A stretch of DNA of 64,000 nucleotides from Novosphingobium sp. Gsoil 351 (GCF_009707465.1 NZ_CP046120.1:1641501-1705500), one strand, 5' to 3'. Counted from the stretch's first letter, positions 44,906-54,831 are shown. The notes: generated from the sequence alone by a model not told the origin. Numbers and translations are program-made.

Positions 44906-45388
44906 ATGCAAGGCGACACCAAAGTCATCGAGTACCTCAATCGCGCGCTGACCAACGAGCTGACCGCGATCAACCAGTATTGGCTGCACTATCGCGTGCT
45001 CCACCACTGGGGCGTGACCAAACTCGCCGAATACGAGCGTCACGAATCGATCGACGAGATGAAGCACGCCGACACGTTGGCCGAGCGCATCCTGTTCCTC
45101 GACGGACTCCCCAACTTCCAGGCGCTGCACAAGCTCAAAGTCGGCGAGACGGTCGAGGAAATCCTCCGCGCCGACCTCGCATTGGAAATGGAGGCGATTC
45201 CGTTGCTCAAGGACGCGATCGCCCATGCCGAAAGCGTCCGCGACTACGTGAGCCGCGAGATCTTCGAACGCATCCTCGAAAGCGAGGAGGAACACGTCGA
45301 TTTCCTCGAGACCCAGTTCGACATGATCGAACGGATGGGGCTGGCCAACTACGTGCAGTTGCAAAGCAAGCCCGCCGAAGCAGGTTAA
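44906..45388 (+). CDS. bfr: Bacterioferritin
   Basis: 160 residues. A 24-mer iron store with ferroxidase activity. Di-iron ligands are visible at E18 ([12 protein letters not shown]), E51 and H54 ([11 protein letters not shown]), E94, E127 and H130 (ESEEEHVDF), and the heme-binding Met is M52. AGGAGCGAGCG precedes the ATG. It converges with der. Confidence 0.96.
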   Translation: MQGDTKVIEYLNRALTNELTAINQYWLHYRVLHHWGVTKLAEYERHESIDEMKHADTLAERILFLDGLPNFQALHKLKVGETVEEILRADLALEMEAIPLLKDAIAHAESVRDYVSREIFERILESEEEHVDFLETQFDMIERMGLANYVQLQSKPAEAG

Positions 45389-45397
45389 GGCGCCGCG

Positions 45398-46771
45398 CTA
45401 TTTGTCGTCGAACGGGTTCTTCGCGCTGCGCAGCGTCAGCCGCACCGGAACCGCCTCGAACCCCAGCTCGCGGCGGATGCCGTTCACCAAGTAGCGCTGG
45501 TAGCTCATCGGCAGTTGGTCGAGCCGGGTGCCGAACAGGATGAACCCCGGCGGACGGGTCTTGGCCTGGGTGATGTAGCGCAGCTTGATCCGGCGCCCCC
45601 CCGGCGCTGGCGGGGGATTGGCCTCCAGCGCGCGATCGAACCAGCGATTGAGCTGGCCGGTCGTGACCCGCTTCGACCACGCATCGCGCAGTGTGAAGGC
45701 GGCGCGGATCAGATCGTCGAGACCCTTGCCGGTCACCGCCGAAACGCTGAGCACGGGCAGCCCCTTGACCTGCGCCAAACCCTCGTCGAGCGCGAAGCGG
45801 ATCCCGTTGAACAGCCCGCTGGGGTCCTCGGCGATGTCCCACTTGTTGATCGCGACGATCAGCGCGCGGCCCTCTTCGAGCACCAGGCTGGCGATCTTAA
45901 GGTCCTGGTGCTCCAGCCCGCGGGTGGCATCGAGCAGCAGCACCACCACTTCGGCGAAATCGACCGCGTGGCGCGCGTCGGCGACCGCCATCTTCTCCAG
46001 CTTGTCGGTGACTTGCGCCTTCTTGCGCATCCCCGCGGTATCGATCAGGCGGATGGGCCGCGCCTCACCACTCTTGGGATCGTTCCAGGTCCAGTCGACC
46101 GCGATCGAATCGCGGGTGATACCCGCCTCGGGCCCGACGAGCAGACGGTTTTCGCCCAGAATTCGGTTGATCAGCGTCGATTTACCCGCATTGGGTCGCC
46201 CGACGATCGCCAGCTTGAGCACCGACTGCGGATCGTATTCGCCGTCGTTGTCCTCCTCGGCCTCCTCCTTCTCGGCATTGCCGATCAGCGGCAGCAGCGC
46301 CTCGAACAGGTCGCCCAGCCCTTCGCCATGCTCGGCCGAGAATGGCACCGGATCGCCGAAACCCAGCGAAAAGGCCTCGTATAGCCCGTGATCGCCCGAG
46401 CGGCCCTCGGCCTTGTTGGCGACCAGCACCACCGGCACCGAGGACTGGCGCAAATAGCGGGCGATCTCCTCGTCGAGCGGGGTGAGCCCGGCGCGCGAAT
46501 CGATCACGAACAGCGCGACGTCGGCGCCCACCAACGAGACCTCGGTCTGCGCGCGCATTCGCCCGGGCAGCGTCTCGGCGGCTTCGTCCTCCCAGCCCGC
46601 GGTATCGACGATGGTGAAGTCGATGCCGAGCAGGTGCGCCTCGCCATAGCGACGGTCGCGGGTCACTCCTGGCTGATCGTCGACCAGCGCTAGCTTTTTG
46701 CCGACCAGCCGGTTCCAGATCGTGGACTTGCCGACGTTGGGCCGGCCGATGATGATGACTTGCGGGCGCAT
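45398..46771 (-). CDS. der: Ribosome-assembly GTPase Der (EngA)
   Basis: 457 residues. Two tandem G domains (GRPNVGKST at about 9 and GRPNAGKST at about 191; DTAGWED and DTAGMRKK; NKAEG and NKWD) are followed by the C-terminal KH-like domain (about 355-457). Der acts in 50S subunit maturation. The acidic linker EKEEAEEDNDGEYD separates the G domains. It is divergent from the CHAP gene. Confidence 0.96.
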   Translation of the reverse strand: MRPQVIIIGRPNVGKSTIWNRLVGKKLALVDDQPGVTRDRRYGEAHLLGIDFTIVDTAGWEDEAAETLPGRMRAQTEVSLVGADVALFVIDSRAGLTPLDEEIARYLRQSSVPVVLVANKAEGRSGDHGLYEAFSLGFGDPVPFSAEHGEGLGDLFEALLPLIGNAEKEEAEEDNDGEYDPQSVLKLAIVGRPNAGKSTLINRILGENRLLVGPEAGITRDSIAVDWTWNDPKSGEARPIRLIDTAGMRKKAQVTDKLEKMAVADARHAVDFAEVVVLLLDATRGLEHQDLKIASLVLEEGRALIVAINKWDIAEDPSGLFNGIRFALDEGLAQVKGLPVLSVSAVTGKGLDDLIRAAFTLRDAWSKRVTTGQLNRWFDRALEANPPPAPGGRRIKLRYITQAKTRPPGFILFGTRLDQLPMSYQRYLVNGIRRELGFEAVPVRLTLRSAKNPFDDK

Positions 46772-46886
46772 GGTGCGGGGCCGTGGCCGCTGGCGGCGGG
46801 CATGGCAAGGCCTGTCACCGACCCCGGCGCTTTGGCGGCGCCGCGGATTAGGGCGATATTAACCCTCTCTGGCGATCTTGCCGGGC

Positions 46887-47582
46887 ATGAGGGGTTGGAC
46901 CGGACTTGCCGCCGCGATGCTCGCGTTGGGATGCGCGCCCGTCGCGCTGGCCTCGTCATCGGACGATTTTTCGATCCAGGGCGATGCCGCCAGCGATCTG
47001 CCTTACCTCCAGTGCGTCCCCTACGCGCGCCAGGTTTCGGGCATCAGGATATTCGGCGACGCGCACACCTGGTGGGATCAGGCGGCGGGCAAATACGCGC
47101 GAGGCAGCCGCCCCAAAGTCGGCGCGGTGATGAGCTTTCGCCCTTATGGCGCCATGCGCCTGGGCCATGTCGCCGCGGTCAGCCGGGTCATCGATTCGCG
47201 CACCGTGCTGCTGCGCCACGCCAACTGGAGCCTGATCGGCGGCCGCCGCGGCCAAATCGAGGACGATGTCCGCGCGGTGGACGTCTCGGACGCCAACGAC
47301 TGGAGCGAGGTGCGCGTGTGGTTCGCGCCGATTCAGGCGCTCGGCACCACGCATTGGCCGCTCAACGGGTTCATCTATCCCGACAAGCCACAGGACCTGA
47401 TGGAAGTCCCCCGCATGGTGCTGGCCTCGGCGGACGCCCGCCCGGCCCGCAAATCGCGTATCGGCAGCGATTTCCTTAGGGGCATCGCGCTGGACGACAA
47501 ACCGCGCAAGGCGGCGGCGACCTCGCGCCCCGGCAAGCGTTCCGCAGATCCCATTGGCGAGATCATCGCGCGGGTGAGCTAG
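46887..47582 (+). CDS. Secreted CHAP-domain protein
   Basis: 231 residues. The signal peptide ends near VALASSS (about 23). The CHAP amidase core follows: PYLQCVPYARQVSGI (catalytic Cys) and LGHVAAVSRV (catalytic His), with DVSDANDW nearby. CHAP enzymes cleave peptidoglycan peptides. The C-terminal 70 residues are basic and probably disordered. ATG 46887 is taken as start. Confidence 0.85.
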   Translation: MRGWTGLAAAMLALGCAPVALASSSDDFSIQGDAASDLPYLQCVPYARQVSGIRIFGDAHTWWDQAAGKYARGSRPKVGAVMSFRPYGAMRLGHVAAVSRVIDSRTVLLRHANWSLIGGRRGQIEDDVRAVDVSDANDWSEVRVWFAPIQALGTTHWPLNGFIYPDKPQDLMEVPRMVLASADARPARKSRIGSDFLRGIALDDKPRKAAATSRPGKRSADPIGEIIARVS

Positions 47583-47887
47583 TCTCGCTTCGCCACCGGC
47601 GCGTCCTCGCCGAGATCCTTGTACCAAGCCTCGACCGGACCGCTCAGCTTCAGCGTCAAAGGCCGCCCCTTGCGGTCGAGCGTGCGCCCCGCCTGGACGC
47701 GGACCCAGCTTTCGGAGATCGAGTATTCCTCGATATTCGTGCGCTCGGTGCCCTTGAAGCGGATGCCGATTCCGCGCTCCAGCTTCTCTTGGTCGAAGTG
47801 CGGGCTCGCCGGGTCGATCGCCAGCCGGTCGGGCGGGACATCCGCGGCGGCGGGTGTGGTGGATTCGGGCGAGTTCTGGTCGGTCAT
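47579..47887 (-). CDS. DUF3297-family protein
   Basis: 102 residues, soluble. PPDRLAIDPASPHFDQEKLERGIGIRFKG...TNIEEYSISESWVRVQAGRTLDRKGRPLTLKLSGPVEAWY is the DUF3297 signature, a small family of unknown function. It overlaps the end of the convergent CHAP gene by 4 bases. Confidence 0.9.
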   Translation of the reverse strand: MTDQNSPESTTPAAADVPPDRLAIDPASPHFDQEKLERGIGIRFKGTERTNIEEYSISESWVRVQAGRTLDRKGRPLTLKLSGPVEAWYKDLGEDAPVAKRD

Positions 47888-47980
47888 GGGGCCGCGCCTT
47901 CGGGGGATGCGAGCCGCTTGTCAATTCGCAGGCGGTGCTTTAAGCGCCCGCCTTCGCGAACCGGGCCAGGCCCGGACGGC

Positions 47981-48055
47981 GGGCGCGTAGCTCAGCGGTA
48001 GAGCACACCCTTCACACGGGTGGGGTCACAGGTTCAATCCCTGTCGCGCCCACCA
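47981..48055 (+). tRNA. tRNA-Val(CAC)
   Basis: 75 nt with encoded CCA. The acceptor GGGCGCG pairs with CGCGCCC, the D arm is GCTCAGCGGTAGAGC, the anticodon stem CACCC/GGGTG encloses TTCACAC (anticodon CAC), and the T arm is CAGGTTCAATCCCTG. Confidence 0.95.
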
Positions 48056-48111
48056 GCGGCGAACGCCTTCGCAAACTCTCCGCTGCGGATAGGCCCGGCC
48101 CGGACTGGCGG

Positions 48112-49392
48112 TCAGGCGATCGCCGCGTGGTCGAGATGAATGTCGTAGACGTCCGAATCGCCAAGATTCTTGAGATGCGCGACGCGCGGGGGATCGTAGG
48201 GATAGCTGTCCTTGGTCAGCTCCCAGATGTCCTTGCTGACCGTGATCCCGTCGGGAGCGGCGAGGCCCTGGAGGCGGGCGGCGACGTTGATCGTGTCGCC
48301 CCAGTAATCGTAGCTCAGCCGCATGTTGCCGATCACCCCGCCGATCATCTCGCCGGTGTTGATCCCGATGCGGACCTTGAGGTCGATCCCAAGCTGCTCG
48401 CCGACGCGGTGCGCCTCGCGGACCAGGAACACCGAGAAATCGACCGCCGCCTTTTCGGGTCGCGGCGGCTTGGTCAGCGCCCCCGAGACCGCCATGTAGC
48501 AATCGCCGATGGTCTTGACCTTCTCCATCCCGAACAGCGCGCAGCCATGGTCGGCGCGGGCGAAGAAGGCGTTGAGCATGTCGACCGTGCCCTTGCTGCC
48601 CAAGGCCTTCGAGATGCGGGTGAAGCCGACGATATCGGCGAAGACGATCGCCACGTGTTCGTGCGCATCGGAGACTTCCTCGTTGCGGCGCAGGCGTTCG
48701 GCGATTGGTGCGGGCAGCGCGCTTTCGAGCAGCGCGTCGGACTTGGCCTTTTCGGCGTCGAGATCGCGGGTCAGCTTGAACAGACGCCGCGCCTTATCGT
48801 CGATCGCCCAGTTCACGTAGAACAGCAGGGCTACGAAGGTGCCGTAGGAATTGAGCGTGTAGCCGATCTCGCTGGTGACCACGCCTTCGTAGCTCAGCAA
48901 TCCCCAGATGTAGAAGAACGAAGCGACCACCAAGACGAGGTACGAGGCGACCGCGGCAGAGAACGCCAGGCAGCCCGCAGCCATCGCCAGCAGCAGCGAA
49001 TAGCAGAACTGTCCGCTGAGCGGCCAGCCGTTCTGCCCGCTCTCGACCATCTGCATGTTGGTGACGAACATGCCCGGCTGGATCAGGATGAAGAAGATCA
49101 CGTCGTTCCAGCCGCGGGTGACGTAGCCCGGGCGCCCGACCGCCCATGCATAGCCAAACAGCAGCGGAATGAAATACAGCTGCGCGTAGCCGACCTTTTC
49201 GAACGCGTCGCGGCCCAGGAACACGAAGCTCGACAGCACGAAGACGACGATCGCCACGCCGACGATCAGGCACATCGCGCGGGTGAACTTGGCCTGGCGG
49301 CTGCGCTGCTCGGTCAGATAGGCGAGCTCGTAAGCGGGATCGGGAAACCGCTGGATAAAGCGCCTGAAGAACCGGCCGACGATGTTGGTCAC
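48112..49392 (-). CDS. Membrane-bound class III adenylate cyclase
   Basis: 426 residues. About six membrane helices (40-195) are followed by a coiled linker (DLDAEKAKSDALLESALP) and a cyclase domain. Metal Asp residues lie in VFADIVGFTRIS and TIGDCYMAV, the base-selecting Lys in EKVKTIGD and Asp in SYDYWGDTINVAARL, with the transition-state Asn and Arg in NVAAR. The Lys/Asp pair favours ATP, giving cAMP. Confidence 0.9.
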   Translation of the reverse strand: MTNIVGRFFRRFIQRFPDPAYELAYLTEQRSRQAKFTRAMCLIVGVAIVVFVLSSFVFLGRDAFEKVGYAQLYFIPLLFGYAWAVGRPGYVTRGWNDVIFFILIQPGMFVTNMQMVESGQNGWPLSGQFCYSLLLAMAAGCLAFSAAVASYLVLVVASFFYIWGLLSYEGVVTSEIGYTLNSYGTFVALLFYVNWAIDDKARRLFKLTRDLDAEKAKSDALLESALPAPIAERLRRNEEVSDAHEHVAIVFADIVGFTRISKALGSKGTVDMLNAFFARADHGCALFGMEKVKTIGDCYMAVSGALTKPPRPEKAAVDFSVFLVREAHRVGEQLGIDLKVRIGINTGEMIGGVIGNMRLSYDYWGDTINVAARLQGLAAPDGITVSKDIWELTKDSYPYDPPRVAHLKNLGDSDVYDIHLDHAAIA

Positions 49393-49512
49393 GAACGCCC
49401 CCAGCCAAGATCGAACCTGCGCGCCAGACAGACGATGGCTGGCGGTGAGTCAAGCACGCCGTGCGGGCGGCTCGCTTGCGCGAGCGCGGCCTCGGGGGCA
49501 TAGGCCCGCGCC

Positions 49513-50805
49513 ATGCACGACATCCGCCTGATCCGAGACGACCCCAAGGCTTTCGATGCCGCGCTGGCGCGGCGGGGTTTGGGAGCGCAGGCGGCGGCGG
49601 TGCTGGCGCTCGATACCGCCAAGCGCGCGGTGGCGACGCGATTGCAGGAAGGCCTCGCCCGCCGCAACGAAGCCTCCAAGGCCATCGGCGCGGCGATGGG
49701 CCAGGGCCGCAAGGAGGAAGCCGACGCGCTCAAGGAGGAAGTCGGCATCCTTAAGGTGTCGCTGCCCGCGCTTGAACAGGAAGAGCGTGAGCAGACGGCC
49801 GCGCTGCACGATGCATTGGCCGCGCTGCCCAACCGCCCTGCCGACGACGTGCCCGAGGGCGACGACGAAGCGGGCAATGTCGAGCAGAAGGCCTGGGGCG
49901 CCAGGCGCCAGTTCAACTACGCCCCGGCCAACCACGCCGATCTCGGCGCCGCGCTCGGGCTCGATTTCGAGACCGGCGCGCAGATCTCCGGCGCGCGGTT
50001 CACCTTCCTGCGCGGGCAGATGGCGCGGCTGCAGCGCGCGTTGGGGCAGTTCATGCTCGATCGCCAGACCGCCGCGGGCTTCACCGAATGCGCGCCGCCG
50101 CTGCTGGTGCGGAGCGACGCGATGTTCGGTACCGGGCAACTCCCCAAGTTCGCAGAGGATTCGTTCCGCACCGGCGACGACCACTGGCTGATCCCGACCA
50201 GCGAAGTCAGCCTGACCAACAGCGTGCGCGAACAAATCCTCGCCGACGGCGTGCTCCCGATCAAACTGACCGCGCTTACTCCGTGCTTTCGTTCCGAGGC
50301 CGGGTCTGCGGGCAAGGACACACGCGGCTACATCCGCCAGCACCAGTTCGAAAAGGTCGAACTGGTCACGATCTGCCGCCCCGAGGATTCTGCTGCCCAG
50401 CACGAGCGGATGACGCTCGCTGCCGAAGCAATCCTCGAGGCACTGGAACTGCCCTATCGGCGGATGCTGCTGTGCGCGGGCGACATGGGCTTTTCCGCGC
50501 GCAAGACATACGATCTGGAGGTCTGGCTGCCCGGGCAGGATGCCTATCGCGAGATTTCGAGCATCTCCAACTGCGGCGACTTTCAGGCACGGCGGATGAA
50601 CACGCGGTATCGGCCCGAGGGCGGCCCAGATGGCAAGAAAGGGGGCACGGAGTTCGTCCACACCCTCAATGGCTCGGGCCTCGCGGTCGGGCGAACGCTG
50701 GTTGCCGTGCTGGAGAATTACCAGCAGGAGGATGGTTCGGTTCATCTGCCCGTAGTCTTGCATCCGTACATGGGTGGGGTGACCAAGCTAACGCCGGCTC
50801 TATGA
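49513..50805 (+). CDS. serS: Seryl-tRNA synthetase
   Basis: 430 residues. The N-terminal coiled-coil arm (about 30-105) binds tRNA; motif 2 [21 protein letters not shown] and motif 3 [19 protein letters not shown] define the class II active site. It charges tRNA-Ser isoacceptors. It is the first gene of the conserved serS-surE-nlpD order, though here separated from surE by a palindromic element. Confidence 0.97.
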   Translation: MHDIRLIRDDPKAFDAALARRGLGAQAAAVLALDTAKRAVATRLQEGLARRNEASKAIGAAMGQGRKEEADALKEEVGILKVSLPALEQEEREQTAALHDALAALPNRPADDVPEGDDEAGNVEQKAWGARRQFNYAPANHADLGAALGLDFETGAQISGARFTFLRGQMARLQRALGQFMLDRQTAAGFTECAPPLLVRSDAMFGTGQLPKFAEDSFRTGDDHWLIPTSEVSLTNSVREQILADGVLPIKLTALTPCFRSEAGSAGKDTRGYIRQHQFEKVELVTICRPEDSAAQHERMTLAAEAILEALELPYRRMLLCAGDMGFSARKTYDLEVWLPGQDAYREISSISNCGDFQARRMNTRYRPEGGPDGKKGGTEFVHTLNGSGLAVGRTLVAVLENYQQEDGSVHLPVVLHPYMGGVTKLTPAL

Positions 50806-50820
50806 CCCGCCCTCTCCTTC

Positions 50821-50918
50821 CCCGTCGCCCTGAACTCGTTTCAGCGTCCATCTCGCGACTCAAACCGAAGAACGTTGGTGAACGAGGGATGCTGAAGCGA
50901 GTTCAGTATGACGACGGT
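50821..50918. repeat. Intergenic palindromic element 2
   Basis: CGTCGCCCTGAACTCGTTTC and, inverted at the other end, GAAGCGAGTTCAGTATGACG form the outer arms of a foldable element between serS and surE. Confidence 0.65.
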
Positions 50919-50940
50919 TGGAGACGCTAGGGACCCATTG

Positions 50941-51705
50941 ATGCGCATCCTCCTCACCAACGACGACGGCATCAACGCCGAAGGCCTCAAGGTCCTCGAA
51001 CGGATCGCGCGCACGCTTTCGGACGATGTCTGGGTGGTCGCCCCGGCGGAGGAGAATTCGGGCGCGGGGCATTCGCTCACGCTGACCCGCCCGGTGCGGC
51101 TGTTCAAGCACGACGAGCGCCACTGGTCGGTCAGCGGCACGCCGACCGATGCGGTGACGATGGCGCTGCGCAAGGTGCTGCCCGCCCCGCCCGACCTGAT
51201 CCTTTCAGGCGTCAACCGCGGGGCCAATCTCGGCGACGACGTCACGTACTCCGGCACGGTATCGGCCGCGTTCGAGGGCGCGTTGGCGGGCATTCGTTCG
51301 ATCGCGCTGAGTCAGGTCTATGCCCGCGAGGGGATGGGAGACACCGTGCCGTTCGCGGTCGCCGAGGCCTGGGGCGAGCGGGTGCTGCGCCCGCTGCTGG
51401 GGGTGCCGTTCGCCGAGCGAACGCTTGTCAATGTCAACTTCCCCGCGATCGAGCCCGATGCGGTCCAGGGCATCCGCGTCGTCAAGCAGGGGTTCCACGA
51501 TTACGCGCGCGGCAGCGTCGTCGAGGGGACCGATCCGCGCGGCTATCGCTATTACTGGTTCGGCCTCCACGGCATCGAGCACACACCCGGCCACGCCACC
51601 GACCTGGAGGCGATCGCCGACGGGTTCGTGGCGGTCACCCCGCTCCAGCTCGACCTGACCCACACCGGCTCGCTGCTCGCGCTGGGCGAACGGTACGCGC
51701 GGTGA
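50941..51705 (+). CDS. surE: 5'/3'-nucleotidase SurE
   Basis: 254 residues. The metal-binding NDDG at residues 7-10, the phosphate loop EENSGAGHSLT and SGVNRGANLGDDVTYSGTVSAAFEG are all intact. It dephosphorylates nucleoside monophosphates, with a stationary-phase role. The stop overlaps the GTG start of the M23 gene. Confidence 0.95.
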   Translation: MRILLTNDDGINAEGLKVLERIARTLSDDVWVVAPAEENSGAGHSLTLTRPVRLFKHDERHWSVSGTPTDAVTMALRKVLPAPPDLILSGVNRGANLGDDVTYSGTVSAAFEGALAGIRSIALSQVYAREGMGDTVPFAVAEAWGERVLRPLLGVPFAERTLVNVNFPAIEPDAVQGIRVVKQGFHDYARGSVVEGTDPRGYRYYWFGLHGIEHTPGHATDLEAIADGFVAVTPLQLDLTHTGSLLALGERYAR

Positions 51706-52423
51706 GACTTGCCGCCGCCTTGTTGCTCGCTGCTGGACTGGCGGGCTGCGTGGGCAGCGAGCGCCCTGCGCAAATGAGCGAGCCGCGCGGCGGATATGTC
51801 GTGCGGCCGGGCGACACGCTGTCGTCGATCGCCGCGCGCAATGGCTTGATGATGAGCGTGTTGGCCCGCGCCAACCGCATCCCCCCGCCCTACCTGATCC
51901 GCGTGGGCCAGCGTCTGGCGATCCCTCGGGGCGGAAGCGAACCGGTGCGGCGGACGGAAAGCCGCCCGGTGGTCCAGCCGCTCCCGGCGCCGACGCCCGC
52001 CCCGGTGCCGACTTACGCGTATCGCCCACCTGCGCGCAGCCCCGCACCGATCGGCGCGCCGCGGCTGGTCTGGCCGACCGACGGCCCGGTCGCCGAAACC
52101 TTCGCCAGCGGCGCCGACCCGCGCGGCGTCGCCTTCGCCACGCTCAGCGGCGCGGCGGTGCGCGCGGCGGCGGGGGGATGGTGGTCTTCGCGGGCCCCGA
52201 GCCGCAGAAGTACGGCCAACTCGTGCTCGTCGACCACGGTGGCGGCTGGGTCACCGCCTATGGCCACCTCGCCAAGCTGGTGGTGCGCCAGGGCGAACGC
52301 GTCGCCAGCGGCGCGCGGCTGGGCTTCACCGGCGGGAGCGGCACCGACGCGCGACTGCACTTCGAATTGCGCCGCGACAACGAACCGCGCGATCCGCTAC
52401 CGCTGCTGCCGCCACGGTTTTGA
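51702..52423 (+). pseudogene. NlpD-like LysM/M23 lipoprotein, frame broken at a G6 tract
   Basis: The lipobox LAAGLAGC (Cys at about 16) is followed by a LysM domain (about 33-78, YVVRPGDTLSSIAARNGLMMSVLARANRI), a Pro-rich linker and an M23 fold. The frame fails at the G6 run 52172-52177; one extra G restores RAAAGGMVVFAGPEPQKYGQLVLVDHGGG and stops at 52423, about 240 residues. The M23 domain lacks the first zinc His/Asp (RGVAFATL where HKGIDI is usual) though YGHL and LHFELR remain, so it is likely a non-catalytic amidase activator like NlpD/EnvC. Probably intact in the cell. Confidence 0.8.
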
Positions 52424-52445
52424 GGCGGCACCCTTTTGCCAAAAC

Positions 52446-52545
52446 CCGTTCGTGCTGAGCTTGTCGAAGCACCGCTCTTTCTTCTAGCATCCCCGCGCAA
52501 CCGCACGAAGAAAGAACGGCCCTTCGACAAGCTCAGGGCGAACGG
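52446..52545. repeat. Intergenic palindromic element 3
   Basis: Two arms of 39 bases, beginning CCGTTCGTGCTGAGCTTG and, inverted, CAAGCTCAGGGCGAACGG, fold back over a short loop. The core CTGAGCTTGTCGAAG is the widespread sphingomonad-type palindrome. Confidence 0.75.
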
Positions 52546-52569
52546 TGTTGGGGGGGAGCGATAGCCTGA

Positions 52570-54039
52570 ATGACCGACCTGATCCTCGTCCTCGATGCCG
52601 GGACCACCTCGACCCGGGCGATGGCGTTCGCCCGCGATGGCTCCATCCGCGCTGTCTCGCAGTGCGAGATCACCCAGCACTATCCCCAGCCCGGCTGGGT
52701 CGAGCATGACGCGCAGGAAATCTGGGAGGCGACGCTGCGCTGCGCGCGCGCGTGCATCACAGCGGCGGGCGGCGCGGCGCAATTCGCGGCCATCGGCATC
52801 ACCAACCAGCGCGAGACCGTGGTGGCGTGGGACCGGACCAGCGGCGAGCCGCTCGCCCGCGCGATCGTCTGGCAGGATCGCCGCACCGCCGAGTTCTGCG
52901 ATTCCCTGCGCACGGCCGGCCACGAGCCCGCGGTCCAGCACGCCACCGGGCTGCTGCTCGACCCCTATTTCTCCGCAACCAAGATGCGCTGGCTGCTCGA
53001 CAACTCGGGCGAAGTCGCCGCGGCGGCGCGGACCGGGGTGCTCGCTTTCGGGACTGTCGAAAGCTGGCTGGTGTGGAAGCTGACCGGCGCAACGCACGTC
53101 TCCGATGCCTCCAACGCGAGCCGCACGTTGCTGCTGGCGTTGGATGGCCCGCAGTTCGATCCCGGCCTGTGCGACCTGTTCGGCGTGCCGCTCGCCGCGC
53201 TTCCCCAGGTGGTGGATTGCGCGGGCGAGTTCGGGACTACCCTGCCGGGGCTGTTCGACGCCCCCCTCGCCATCCGCGGACTCGCGGGCGACCAGCAGGC
53301 CGCGACCGTCGGCCAGGGCTGCAACGAACCGGGCGAGGTCAAGGCGACCTACGGCACGGGCGCGTTCGTCCTCGCCAACATGGGAGCCGTGCTCCCGCGA
53401 TCGCGCCACCGCCTGCTCGGCACCGTTCTGACCCAGCTCGGCGGCCGGCGGACCTATGCGCTCGAGGGCTCGGTGTTCGTCGCCGGGAGCCTGGTCAAAT
53501 GGCTGCGCGACAGTCTTGGCATTATCGCCAGCGCCTCGGAGACCGCAGCGCTCGCCGCCAGCGTCCCCGATACCGGCGGTGTGGTCCTGGTTCCGGCGCT
53601 GTCGGGCCTGGGCGCGCCGCATTGGCGGCCCGATGCGCGCGCGGCGCTGACCGGGATGAGCTTTGCGACCACCCGCGCCCACCTCGCCCGCGCCGCACTG
53701 GAAGCTACCGCCAACCAAACCCGCGATCTGATGGACGCCTTCGCCGCCGATGGCGCGCCTTGGGCCGCGTTGCGGATCGACGGCGGGATGAGCGCCAACG
53801 ACTGGCTGGCGCAGGACCTGGCCAATATCCTCGGCATCGCGGTCGAGCGGCCCGAGATGGTCGAGACCACCGCGCTGGGCGCGGCGATGCTGGCGGCAGT
53901 GGCCAGCGGCTGGTTCGCCGATCTGGACGAGGCGGCCAAGAGCATGCGCGGGCCGGTGGTGAGTTTCACGCAGGCGATGGACGGGGCGGTCAAAAATGCA
54001 CGGTTGGCCGCGTGGCGCGAGGCGGTGGCCAAGGTGTGA
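52570..54039 (+). CDS. glpK: Glycerol kinase
   Basis: 489 residues of the FGGY kinase family. The phosphate-binding DAGTTSTRAMAF, GITNQRETVVAWDR, IVWQDRRTAEFC and catalytic-domain GLGAPHW and DGGMSANDWLAQ motifs match glycerol kinase. It makes glycerol 3-phosphate. No glpF or glpD is adjacent. It begins at ATG 52570, 24 bases after palindromic element 3. Confidence 0.95.
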   Translation: MTDLILVLDAGTTSTRAMAFARDGSIRAVSQCEITQHYPQPGWVEHDAQEIWEATLRCARACITAAGGAAQFAAIGITNQRETVVAWDRTSGEPLARAIVWQDRRTAEFCDSLRTAGHEPAVQHATGLLLDPYFSATKMRWLLDNSGEVAAAARTGVLAFGTVESWLVWKLTGATHVSDASNASRTLLLALDGPQFDPGLCDLFGVPLAALPQVVDCAGEFGTTLPGLFDAPLAIRGLAGDQQAATVGQGCNEPGEVKATYGTGAFVLANMGAVLPRSRHRLLGTVLTQLGGRRTYALEGSVFVAGSLVKWLRDSLGIIASASETAALAASVPDTGGVVLVPALSGLGAPHWRPDARAALTGMSFATTRAHLARAALEATANQTRDLMDAFAADGAPWAALRIDGGMSANDWLAQDLANILGIAVERPEMVETTALGAAMLAAVASGWFADLDEAAKSMRGPVVSFTQAMDGAVKNARLAAWREAVAKV

Positions 54040-54071
54040 TCGCACCGTTGCGTACGGTGTCTCGACGGGCG

Positions 54072-54515
54072 CTACCCGACCCGCGCCAGCCTCTCGCGCA
54101 AGCGTTCGATCGCGGTCGGTGCGCCCACAACCGCAGCGCCCCGCCGCCACGCGGCTTCCAGCCGCTCGATCCGCGCGAACAGGCGCTCGCTCATCTCCAC
54201 CAGCCGGGCGGCATCCTCGGGCAGCAGCGCAAGATCGCCTGACGCCGATCGCGCGGGCAGGCGGCCGTGGCGGCGGAGCTGGAACTCGCTGATCTCGCCC
54301 GCGAAGAACGCGCGGTGGTTGAGCAGCCAGGCGAGGCAGTGCATCGTCCGGGTAGTGGCGCGCAGCCCCTCGCACGACAGCGCGACTCGCGCCGAGCAAT
54401 CCTCGCCGATCGCGAAGTCGCCGCCGAAGCGGGTGCGCAGTTCGTCCGCCAGAACCAGCGCGTCGCCATAGAGCGCGTTCACGATCCGCTGGTTGATGTC
54501 TGCCGGAAGGGCCAT
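54072..54515 (-). CDS. DUF1465-family protein
   Basis: 147 residues, soluble and helical. RIVNALYGDALVLADELRTRF, MHCLAWLLNHRAFFAGEISEFQLRRHGRLP and the closing coiled region mark DUF1465, an alphaproteobacterial family of unknown function. ATG 54515 is chosen over an upstream start because residues before it are not family-like. Confidence 0.85.
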   Translation of the reverse strand: MALPADINQRIVNALYGDALVLADELRTRFGGDFAIGEDCSARVALSCEGLRATTRTMHCLAWLLNHRAFFAGEISEFQLRRHGRLPARSASGDLALLPEDAARLVEMSERLFARIERLEAAWRRGAAVVGAPTAIERLRERLARVG

Positions 54516-54633
54516 TGCCGACACGTCTACGCCTCTTGCCGGTCCGCCGTCACGCGTCGCGCGGCTTGTTTCACCGGCGATGTGGCCCCTGTCCCAGCGC
54601 GGCACGAAACCGTAAGGGCGACCGGCGGAGAAC

Positions 54634-54831
54634 CTATGCGATGATGTCGGGGATCAGATAATCCTCGAGCATCGATATCTGGTCCTTGAGCCTGAGCTTG
54701 CGCTTCTTCAGCCGCGCGATCTGGAGCTGGTCGCGCGCGCCGGCGGCGGTCAGCGCATCGATCGCCGCGTCCAGATCACCATGTTCGATACGCAGCATTT
54801 CCAGCCGCTTGCGCATCTCCTCTTCGCTCAC
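54634..54831 (-). CDS. YdcH-like small coiled-coil protein (DUF465)
   Basis: 65 residues. LRIEHGDLDAAIDAL...QIARLKKRKLRLKDQIS is the DUF465 signature. The function is unknown. It lies 118 bases from DUF1465 on the same strand and is divergent from a second DUF465 gene at 55077 that shares KKRKLRLKD. Confidence 0.88.
   Translation of the reverse strand: MSEEEMRKRLEMLRIEHGDLDAAIDALTAAGARDQLQIARLKKRKLRLKDQISMLEDYLIPDIIA

Noticed and set aside
52258..54399. A 713-codon open frame antisense to glpK
   Set aside because: It is composition-driven: high GC opens the antisense frame. Its protein is Arg/Gly/Ala-rich without a fold, whereas glpK on the other strand is a full family match.
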